NCBI GenBank assembly: GCA_003565035.1
Contig: PXDP01000373.1
Coordinates: forward strand, 1 to 29,264
Reading direction: 5' to 3'
DNA length: 29,264 bases
Origin: PVC group bacterium
GTDB lineage: Bacteria > Verrucomicrobiota > Kiritimatiellia > SS1-B-03-39 > UBA6053
In this document: positions 16,472 through 23,366 of the stretch, piece by piece
How positions within the stretch are numbered: the first letter of the stretch is position 1
Layout of the letters: every line of letters begins with the position of its first letter
The notes under the pieces: generated by a model
Database searches by the model: none
Told to the model about the DNA's origin: nothing
Seen by the model: the letters and a program-made list of their open reading frames with translations, nothing else
Translations under genes and position numbers: made by a program

Positions 16472-17260
16472 TCAGAGGAAGGAACGCTCAACTGTGATGA
16501 CATCACCGGTACGTAATTCAATGTCACGGGAGGGATCTTCCAGGATATCCCGGAACAAAATAACTGTCCGCTCATTGTTACGAACCAGCGTCAAACGGCC
16601 GTCCCGCCGGGCCCATTCCGTGAAATTGCCTGCGGCAACAATCGCCTGGCTCAGCGTCACGCGGCCACTCAGGGGATAACGTCCCGGCTGCCGGACCTCT
16701 CCACCGATGAAATAAAACGTGTAAGGCACATTCACACGCACAAACACTTCGCGGAATATCCGCTGACGTTCCGTGTATTCCAATTCGATTTCCCGTTCCA
16801 GTTCGGAAAGTGAGCGGCCGACGGCACGGATGCGTCCAATAAACCGAAGGGTAATTTCACCGTTTTCATCCACCGGCATTTCCAATTGTTCATCAATCCC
16901 GGATCCGCTGATGTGAATCTGAAGCTGATCGCCGACCCGCAAAAGATAGCGGTCGGGCAAGGTTTCCGGGTTTACCAGCTCGGTCTCGGGGGCCGTGGCA
17001 ACCACATCATTCTCCTGTGGGTTTTCAGGCTCGGGCACCTCTTCAGAAGAACCGCGGCCAAACCAACGGCGCCGTGGACGGGAGGCATCCTCAGCTTCCG
17101 GAACCGGTTCTTCAACCTGCACGGTCACCGGTTGAAACTCATCTTCAGGGAAAACGACCTCATAGGGATCAAAAACGGAAGTCGAACGACAACCGGAAAA
17201 GAGAATACCCCCCAGAAGCATCCAAAACCGGAGCAACATAACCAATGTGCTTTTATTCAT
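16472..17260 (-). CDS. wza: Short Wza-type polysaccharide export (OPX) lipoprotein
   Basis: This 262-residue lipoprotein has a signal peptide with lipobox LFSGC, lipidated Cys24. After an acidic, Pro-rich linker (about 30-98) comes a Poly_export (PF02563) domain at about 100-178, beginning DRYLLRVGDQLQIHISG. One SLBB/beta-grasp domain follows at about 180-260, with GGEVRQPGRYPL and ending TGDVITVERSFL. Classical Wza has more SLBB domains and a C-terminal amphipathic helix that crosses the outer membrane; both are missing here. It fits the short OPX class that is thought to work with a separate beta-barrel porin, and such a barrel is encoded two genes upstream. Its ATG shares one base with the stop of the kinase gene (TAATG), so the two are translationally coupled. 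Confidence 0.88.
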   Translation of the reverse strand: MNKSTLVMLLRFWMLLGGILFSGCRSTSVFDPYEVVFPEDEFQPVTVQVEEPVPEAEDASRPRRRWFGRGSSEEVPEPENPQENDVVATAPETELVNPETLPDRYLLRVGDQLQIHISGSGIDEQLEMPVDENGEITLRFIGRIRAVGRSLSELEREIELEYTERQRIFREVFVRVNVPYTFYFIGGEVRQPGRYPLSGRVTLSQAIVAAGNFTEWARRDGRLTLVRNNERTVILFRDILEDPSRDIELRTGDVITVERSFL

Positions 17261-19398
17261 TAGAACCGCTCCTGTGCCGAAGGGGTTGAATCTTTTTTCT
17301 CATCACGTTCCGGGTCTGACTTCTCTGCATAATGTGAATAATAAGAACTGTAATAGTAATATGAGTCATCCCGAAGAATATTGATATTATTCAAAACGAC
17401 ACCCGCGATCGTACCACCGACGTTTTCCACCAAACGTTTAGCCCGTGCGGACATTTGCCTGGGATACTTACGGTACTGAACCACCAGCAACACACCGTCA
17501 ACTTCGCTGGCAAGGATCGAAGAGTCACTCACGCCCATGATTGGAGGAGAGTCAAACAGGACATAATCGTATCGTGCCTTCAGATTTTTAATCAGATCAC
17601 GGACTCTCCGGGGATCAATCAGCCCAATGGCATTCGCAGGCAGACGTCCCGAGGGCATGAAATGAAGATTGGGATGTTCAGTCGTTTTAATCGCATCCTC
17701 CACTGGTGTGTCACGCAGAAGAACATTTGAAAGGCCTACACGGTTGGATATTCCCATGATCGTGTGTTGAACCGGGCGGCGTAAATCCCCGTCCACAATC
17801 AGCACTTTATCCCCCATCAGCGCACAGACATACCCCAGGTTGAACAGTGTGGTCGATTTTCCTTCGCCAACACCTCCGGAGCATACGGCATATGCACCGC
17901 CTACCTGCCCTTTACGGCTGAACTGAAGGTTGGTGCGCAGAACCCGGTAGGATTCCGCATGGGGACTGTCCGGCCCCTCCTGGTTCAGCGGCTTCACCTT
18001 CTGGGGAATCACACCAATGACGGGTGTATTCAAATGCCGTTCCACATCATCCACGGTCTTCACAGAGGTATCCAGATACTCGATAAAGAAGGCCAGACCC
18101 ACCCCGAATACGCCCCCGACAAAAAGAGACAGGGCCAGATTCAAGGTCCAACGGGGAGAAAACGGTTTTTCCGGCGGCTCCGCCCGTTCGAAAATTTCCA
18201 CCGGCGTACGCGGCAGGCTGATATCCACACCCTCCTGAGCCACCCTCGCCTGCAAGGCCGCATGAATTGTCCGACGCTGGCGCAATTCGCGTTCCGCACG
18301 TTCAAACGGAAGCAGTTTTCGGCTTTGGGCATCACGCTCGGCCTGTTCCACCAGGCCCAGCTCATTTTGCAGGGCTTCCACTTTACTGCGGGAGACCAGA
18401 TAATCTGTACGAAGACCCGCTTTAATCCCATCAATTGCTGAATTTAACCGGCGCTCTGTTTCCTGCAATCCGGCCCGGACTCTGCGGACGTCCGGGTGAT
18501 TTTCCCCTAAGCTTTCCATCAGCATGCTCATCTGGATTTCCGCATCAATAAGCTGTTCACGGAGAACTTCCAAGCTCCGGTCCGGTACACTCATCAACAA
18601 GGCGTTAACCAAGCCCTCCCCTTCAAGCCGCTCCAGTTCCCGCAACCGGGCTTCCCGGGTGAGCATGTCCACACGGAAAGCCATCAAATCCGCCTGAAGT
18701 TGACGAACCCGCTCCGTTTCCGCCGTAATTCTGGAACCCATAAATCCAATGGCTGTCAGCCCCAATTCCTCGCGAATTCGCTCCAATTCATCTTCAGCCT
18801 CCTCGACCTCCAGAGCCTTCTGATCCAGGATGGATTCCAGAACTGCGATCCCTTCCAGCACCTCGTCTGTTTTGGAGGTCAAACGGTGCTGTCGGTAGGT
18901 TTCCGCAATCATGTTTGCCAGAAACGCCGCTTCCTGAGCGGAATCGGCGACGACGGTAATGTCGAGATTGCTTGTGTTGCGCTGTTGCTGCACTCCCACC
19001 CGCCGCTTTAAGAAATCCACGGCCTCTTTTCGTTCCAACGCCCGGGTCCCGCGGGTCAGAGTTTCTCCCCAGCGCTGCGCCAGGTCCGCACGGTCGACCA
19101 CCTGCCCCAAAATCAGCTCCGATTTAAGGACCTCCATTTCTGTCAGCAAGAAAAACGGATTAAACTGCTGCATTTGCGGACCGCCACCTCCGAAAGATTG
19201 GACGGCGGTGGCATCCTGCTGGACCCGGATCCGGGTTGTGGCCATATACCGTTCGGGCATAAGATTGGTCACGAACGCCCCTGTCATAAACACAAGCAAC
19301 GTCACCGCCAAAATAACTTCTTTTCTGGATCGAATGACCCGCCAATAATCTAGAAAATGCAACTGCTGTGGTTCGGTCAACGCGTTTTGTGATTCCAT
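17260..19398 (-). CDS. Wzc-like polysaccharide co-polymerase / tyrosine autokinase (module B)
   Basis: This inner-membrane protein has 712 residues. Its Wzz domain starts near residue 12, with membrane segment 1 at about 28-47, a long periplasmic coiled-coil region at about 190-400, and membrane segment 2 at about 420-442. The BY-kinase domain shows the ESYRVLRTNLQ motif (E-x2-R-x2-R), Walker A GGVGEGKSTT at about 506-515, Walker A' VLIVDGDLRRP and Walker B VLFDSPP. It ends in a classical tyrosine cluster, SYYYYSSYYSHY, which is autophosphorylated in trans and whose state controls chain length and assembly. All expected motifs are intact, unlike the module A kinase. AGAGG lies before the ATG. 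A hairpin with a T-run (19424-19463) sits between this gene and the barrel gene upstream. The Wza gene follows with a 1-base overlap. Confidence 0.93.
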   Translation of the reverse strand: MESQNALTEPQQLHFLDYWRVIRSRKEVILAVTLLVFMTGAFVTNLMPERYMATTRIRVQQDATAVQSFGGGGPQMQQFNPFFLLTEMEVLKSELILGQVVDRADLAQRWGETLTRGTRALERKEAVDFLKRRVGVQQQRNTSNLDITVVADSAQEAAFLANMIAETYRQHRLTSKTDEVLEGIAVLESILDQKALEVEEAEDELERIREELGLTAIGFMGSRITAETERVRQLQADLMAFRVDMLTREARLRELERLEGEGLVNALLMSVPDRSLEVLREQLIDAEIQMSMLMESLGENHPDVRRVRAGLQETERRLNSAIDGIKAGLRTDYLVSRSKVEALQNELGLVEQAERDAQSRKLLPFERAERELRQRRTIHAALQARVAQEGVDISLPRTPVEIFERAEPPEKPFSPRWTLNLALSLFVGGVFGVGLAFFIEYLDTSVKTVDDVERHLNTPVIGVIPQKVKPLNQEGPDSPHAESYRVLRTNLQFSRKGQVGGAYAVCSGGVGEGKSTTLFNLGYVCALMGDKVLIVDGDLRRPVQHTIMGISNRVGLSNVLLRDTPVEDAIKTTEHPNLHFMPSGRLPANAIGLIDPRRVRDLIKNLKARYDYVLFDSPPIMGVSDSSILASEVDGVLLVVQYRKYPRQMSARAKRLVENVGGTIAGVVLNNINILRDDSYYYYSSYYSHYAEKSDPERDEKKDSTPSAQERF

Positions 19399-19423
19399 AA
19401 AACCTCTAAATCAGAGAAAGATA

Positions 19424-19463
19424 TACAACGAAAACGGCGTATCCGCCTCAGGCCGATACGCCG
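19424..19463 (-). terminator. Hairpin plus T-run between barrel and Wzc genes: terminator or attenuator
   Basis: CGGCGTATC (19435-19443) pairs perfectly with GATACGCCG (19455-19463). After one C-C mismatch the stem continues as GCC/GGC around a 3-base loop. On the minus strand the stem is followed by TTTTCGTTGTAT. This is a good Rho-independent shape within a run of same-strand genes, so it probably reduces, rather than ends, transcription into the Wzc, Wza and ligase genes. Confidence 0.55.
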
Positions 19464-19507
19464 GTAAAGCACCCTCTTTTTGTGGGTACGGCGGGGAATT
19501 GTCAAGG

Positions 19508-20707
19508 TTAGAGGCTATATTTCCAACCCAGAGAAACACGGGTGCGGTCGAAGTCCTCGTTGGGCCGCACATCAGAGTCCAAATCGGTATATTGGAAGAT
19601 GGCTTCAACCGAGTTGCGAACGTTAATGCGATGGCTCAGCCGCACGGCGAACTGAAGTGCGGTTTCATCACCGTCCGTGTGCACCTCAGGATCAAATGCT
19701 GAGGTGGAATCATCCAGATCAAAGTTGCCCATGGCATAAGCAATGTCTGCATTCAGCACAGTCGCAGCCGTCAGAGGATGCGTAACCCGTCCAAAAACAC
19801 GGGTCCGGGTCTGCTGCGCGAAGCGGTTGATGGGTGAAAGGTCCTGCGAGTAGCCCGCGCCAACGCTGATCCGGGTCCGCTCCACCGGCAGGAATACAAA
19901 GCTGCCTTCAACGTAGGGTGCCTCGGATGACTGTTCAAGCGCATTGTCCGCATCCCGGAATTCAATCCCCGCACGGAAATCACCATGCCACTTCGGGTTG
20001 AAAATCCGATTTAAAACAAGACCAATCTGAACAGAGTCCACATCGCGGAGTTCGTTTTCATATTGAACTGACTGATACCGGATTTGACCGCCTGCATCCG
20101 TATTGGGCGCAACCCGGTAAACCAAGTCGGAACCAAGAACAAAACGGTCATAGTCGCTGAAATCCCCAACATCGCTGTCTTCGTAGCGGAGAAGGACGTA
20201 CCGTCCATCCAAACGCAGGGTTGTCCGGTCCGGAACCAACTGGCGTTCGAAGGATGCATTGGCGGAATTGTAGTAATAATCATTCCGTCTCCGCAGGGTG
20301 ACGTCGTTGTCCATCAGTTCGGGTTCCTGCGCATAGCGGAAACTGTTCCGGAACTGGAAAAAGCTGATGGGGGAAAAACGGCGACTGGCGATAAGGTCCA
20401 GAACGTGATTGATATCGGTGCTGTCACCGGGACGGTCCTCGTACCAGGCAATTGAAGGCGCATAACGGACGCCGAGGTAATTCGCATCCTGACGGGTATC
20501 CACCAGGAACTCCAGCGCATTGACAATTTTGAAGCTGTCGACTTTGCTTGCGGAGGAACCTGTTCCGGTGGTGAACACGTTGTCATCATATTCAATGCGC
20601 AATGTGTTGGTGATGTCCACGGGCAGCCGCTGATTTTGAGCACTGACCCAAGTGGTGGAGATGGCCGCAAGGAGGGCCGTGGTAATCATTTGATAGTTCA
20701 TAGTCAT
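19508..20707 (-). CDS. Outer-membrane beta-barrel protein (module B), candidate polysaccharide porin
   Basis: This 399-residue protein has a signal peptide, with likely cleavage after Ala23 (WVSA-Q). The mature part consists of repeated amphipathic strands with charged, Tyr/Asp-rich turns (for example IEYDDNVFTTG near the start and VSLGWKYSL at the end). This matches the BBP2_2 (PF10082) type found in polysaccharide and exosortase-linked clusters. The short Wza of this operon lacks its own membrane helix, so the barrel is a good candidate for the pore it uses. The start is either the ATG at 20707 or the one two codons later (MNYQM); both have a GAAAG in front. The exported SLH-like protein is encoded 36 bases upstream. 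Confidence 0.78.
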   Translation of the reverse strand: MTMNYQMITTALLAAISTTWVSAQNQRLPVDITNTLRIEYDDNVFTTGTGSSASKVDSFKIVNALEFLVDTRQDANYLGVRYAPSIAWYEDRPGDSTDINHVLDLIASRRFSPISFFQFRNSFRYAQEPELMDNDVTLRRRNDYYYNSANASFERQLVPDRTTLRLDGRYVLLRYEDSDVGDFSDYDRFVLGSDLVYRVAPNTDAGGQIRYQSVQYENELRDVDSVQIGLVLNRIFNPKWHGDFRAGIEFRDADNALEQSSEAPYVEGSFVFLPVERTRISVGAGYSQDLSPINRFAQQTRTRVFGRVTHPLTAATVLNADIAYAMGNFDLDDSTSAFDPEVHTDGDETALQFAVRLSHRINVRNSVEAIFQYTDLDSDVRPNEDFDRTRVSLGWKYSL

Positions 20708-20743
20708 CTTTCAGTTAAGGACGGGTTGAGCGTTTGCTGCGAA

Positions 20744-21388
20744 TCAGGGGGTACTGGGTGTTGTGTCCTGAACGTCCTGGGAAGGACGGCCCGCAGGACC
20801 AGCTCCGGGTGAAGGCGTGACATCCGCCAGAACGCTTTGGAGATCTGTTTCGCTAACCGGCAAAAAGGCGGTTCCCAGGACAGAAGGCTCGATCTGCGAC
20901 GGATCCCCACCTAAAGAGTCAGAAAGCAGTGGGTCAGTTGAAACATTGTCACCGGCAGTTCCCTGCACGTTTTTTGCGCCCCGTTCCAAATCAAGGGCCT
21001 CCGCCGGAATCTCTGTCCCGGTAATCTCCAGTCCATACTCGCGAATCAGAAAATCCTGATAGGCGGTTGTTTGGGGATTATCCCGCTCCTCCTCTGGAAT
21101 TTCACCCTCCATCCCAAGAGCCTGCACAAGGATTCTGGCCAGATCATTTTCGAATAGCGGCTCTTCAATCTGCCAACCGCCAAAGGGGGAAATGTTGTTT
21201 TCGCTCAGCAAACGAATAGCCTCAACTTCGGTGAGCGTCCGCGTGGTCTGCAGGGCAAAGCCAAGACGCTGCGCAAGAAAAACGGCGGCGCGTCCCTGCG
21301 AAAGGGTTTCGGCCTGAACATGCACAGCAGGCACGATCAGGAACAAAGCGGTCAATAAGGTTAAACGTGCTTTTAAAAATGAGCGCAT
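20744..21388 (-). CDS. Exported protein with SLH-like N-terminal segment (module B)
   Basis: This protein has 214 residues. The signal peptide (ARLTLLTALFLIVPAVHVQA) is likely cleaved after Ala26. Residues of about 50-95 read EAIRLLSENNISPFGGW, then PLFENDLARILVQALGM. That pattern resembles half of an S-layer homology domain (A-I-x-x-L ... I ... P-L-x-x-x-x-L-A-x-I-L-V-x-A-L-G). SLH domains hold proteins to peptidoglycan or cell-wall polymers. The remaining residues (100-214) are low-complexity, rich in Ser, Pro, Thr, Gly and acidic residues. No full family is recognised. TGGAG precedes the ATG. It is the first gene of module B, behind a good promoter. Its position matches that of the unrelated-looking polyproline protein of module A, suggesting each barrel has a small periplasmic partner. 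Confidence 0.65.
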   Translation of the reverse strand: MRSFLKARLTLLTALFLIVPAVHVQAETLSQGRAAVFLAQRLGFALQTTRTLTEVEAIRLLSENNISPFGGWQIEEPLFENDLARILVQALGMEGEIPEEERDNPQTTAYQDFLIREYGLEITGTEIPAEALDLERGAKNVQGTAGDNVSTDPLLSDSLGGDPSQIEPSVLGTAFLPVSETDLQSVLADVTPSPGAGPAGRPSQDVQDTTPSTP

Positions 21389-21453
21389 AACGGATCTCCA
21401 GATGTAGAATTCGGTTGGAAGACAAACACACTGTTCGTGAATATCATATACGT

Positions 21454-21483
21454 AGTGTATTTCATCCTTAACAGGGATGTCAA
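21454..21483 (-). promoter_or_regulatory. Sigma70-type promoter for polysaccharide module B
   Basis: On the minus strand TTGACA (complement of 21478-21483) and TACACT (complement of 21454-21459) are separated by 18 bp. The start of transcription would be near 21447, giving a leader of about 60 bases before the ATG at 21388. It lies in the gap after the VWA gene, so module B can be expressed apart from the genes upstream. Confidence 0.6.
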
Positions 21484-21530
21484 GCGTTCATTCCCTTACA
21501 AAACGGTAAAACATCCTGTAGAGCGGCGAA

Positions 21531-23327
21531 TCAGGGGGACAGGGTGTATGGGACGGAAATGCCATAATTTCGGGATAGAGCCTCAATTCGGCCGCGGATT
21601 ACCCCATCCCGATCCCGCAAATAGCGGTTGACATGGTCCAGAACCGACTGCCAGGCCCAATCCTGACGCAGCGACCAGGGACCCGGAGGAATTCGTCCCA
21701 CATCCAGCGTATAAAGCATATCCTGAGCATTTTCAGCGGAATTTCCGACGATTTGAAAGGTCAGAGTCTGCTGTTCCGCCGGCAACCGTCCGACCAGAAT
21801 CAAAGGACGGTCCAGGTACAGATGTGTCAAACTGGCAGGATAAACCCACAGAGACTCTCCGTCGGCAAAACGGTAGGAGAGATGGCGCAGTACCGGTCGC
21901 CGGATGCCGCGCATCACGCGCTGCAGGGCATCCGGGATCTGAACCGTCTGCTCCGTGACCAGTGAATCTCCCCGGTTCTGAAAGGAGAGGAAATCAAGCA
22001 AATACCGGTTGACCTGACGACCGATCCCCACCGTGAAGACTGAAATTTCACCCTGATTTTGACGTGTAAACCTTTCGATGGAAGCGGACGAGTCTTCAAG
22101 ACTCATCGACGGGACACCATCGGTAACCAAAACCGCAATCCGTACGCGTTGCGGGTCTTTCTGCGCTTCAAGCAGCATATTCAGCCCGGCAAAGATTTCC
22201 CCGCGCCCCTGGGGCCGCGTCTGGGCCAGACGTCCACGGGCCCGCGCCACATGAATCGGGGTGGCGGGCTGACTTTCATCAAATAAACGGATCACCTCGC
22301 CCTGCAGCAAATACAAATTGAATCGGTCCTCAGCGCTCAGCTCCCCCAAAACAGCCCCCACAGCCTGAGAAACCTGTCGAAAAGCTTCCGCACTGACTCT
22401 GGAACTGGCATCCAGAAGAAAAATGACTTCACGGGGCAGAACAGGGAGTGCCTCCAGATCAGAGGGACGGAGTTGGAGTTTGAAGTAGCGGTACTCAGGT
22501 CTGACAGGATCCAGGTAGGTCTGCGCTGTGATGCGGAGAAGCTGATCGGCAAGCTCAGCGCGGTGCTCAAAAAATGCCTCATGCCCCCCGGCACCCCCCA
22601 GAGCTGCTGGCCGCAGTGAGGGCCCCCAGTCCTGGTCAGGATCTGAGGGTGGCGGCGAAGGCAGGTCCTCAAGCCGGGCGGCCCCTCCGGCGGGAACGTG
22701 CGCGTCCCGGCGCACAGCATCAAAAAAATCGGCTCCGGACAGCCCCCCAAGTGCCTGCTGAAAATTATCCCCCGGAGTTTCCAGCTGTGGCGGAAAAATA
22801 TCCGCAACAGGTTCCGGGGTTTCCGGACGGGTAACAACACGCCTGGGTTGTGCATCCAGCCGTTCTTCAACCCGGGGTTCCCGAATGGCCAGAATTTCTG
22901 CTCTGGCCTGCCACAGATCCTCCAGATTTGCCGGTTCCGGAGGCCGTACCGAGTCCATCTCCATGGCAAGGACACCCCGGACACGTTCAGTGGAAGTCCA
23001 GTCCTCCCCTTCTTCAAAGGGGAAAGGATCCATATGAAAAACGTCTGAAGCGGCTTCAATCCCCCCCACATCAATCTCTGAGGGAGATTCAGTCAAGCGG
23101 TCTTCCCCTGAATCCTGAACCGATCTTGAATCCGTCTGCTGGAGCCGGTTCAACGTCAGTCTTGGGTAATCAGACACCCGCGAAGGCGTGTCAAACCCGT
23201 TTCCTCGTGCAGGAAGCAATGTCGGGTTCGTGCGGAAGAGTGCCCAGTGCAGCAGAAACGAACCGGCCACCGCCAAAAAAATTGGCCATGGATTGGATCG
23301 GGGCGTAACGTGAGCAATCAAGGGCAT
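21531..23327 (-). CDS. Membrane-anchored VWA-domain protein
   Basis: This protein has 598 residues. A single membrane segment near the N-terminus (PIFLAVAGSFLLHWALF, about 14-30) is followed by a long acidic, Pro-rich region to about residue 285. A von Willebrand factor A domain spans about 297-480, and a C-terminal beta-rich region follows. The VWA part shows VIFLLDASSRVS and VLVTDGVPSM. The metal site is altered: the usual D-x-S-x-S reads D-A-S-S-R, and the conserved Thr region reads GRGEIFAGL. Metal binding may be weak or lost. Function is unknown; related proteins act in stress, envelope or protein-binding roles. The gene lies 39 bases after prc and probably shares its transcript. No strong ribosome-binding site is seen at this start. 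Confidence 0.75.
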   Translation of the reverse strand: MPLIAHVTPRSNPWPIFLAVAGSFLLHWALFRTNPTLLPARGNGFDTPSRVSDYPRLTLNRLQQTDSRSVQDSGEDRLTESPSEIDVGGIEAASDVFHMDPFPFEEGEDWTSTERVRGVLAMEMDSVRPPEPANLEDLWQARAEILAIREPRVEERLDAQPRRVVTRPETPEPVADIFPPQLETPGDNFQQALGGLSGADFFDAVRRDAHVPAGGAARLEDLPSPPPSDPDQDWGPSLRPAALGGAGGHEAFFEHRAELADQLLRITAQTYLDPVRPEYRYFKLQLRPSDLEALPVLPREVIFLLDASSRVSAEAFRQVSQAVGAVLGELSAEDRFNLYLLQGEVIRLFDESQPATPIHVARARGRLAQTRPQGRGEIFAGLNMLLEAQKDPQRVRIAVLVTDGVPSMSLEDSSASIERFTRQNQGEISVFTVGIGRQVNRYLLDFLSFQNRGDSLVTEQTVQIPDALQRVMRGIRRPVLRHLSYRFADGESLWVYPASLTHLYLDRPLILVGRLPAEQQTLTFQIVGNSAENAQDMLYTLDVGRIPPGPWSLRQDWAWQSVLDHVNRYLRDRDGVIRGRIEALSRNYGISVPYTLSP

Positions 23328-23366
23328 CTCAAAGAAGCTTCAGCATTTAGAAACAGCAAAAGGCGG

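Noticed and set aside
1938..21388. Exosortase/PEP-CTERM system
   Set aside because: The barrel, Wzc and Wza set resembles the genes that accompany exosortases, but no exosortase and no PEP-CTERM-type sorting signal is present in the window.
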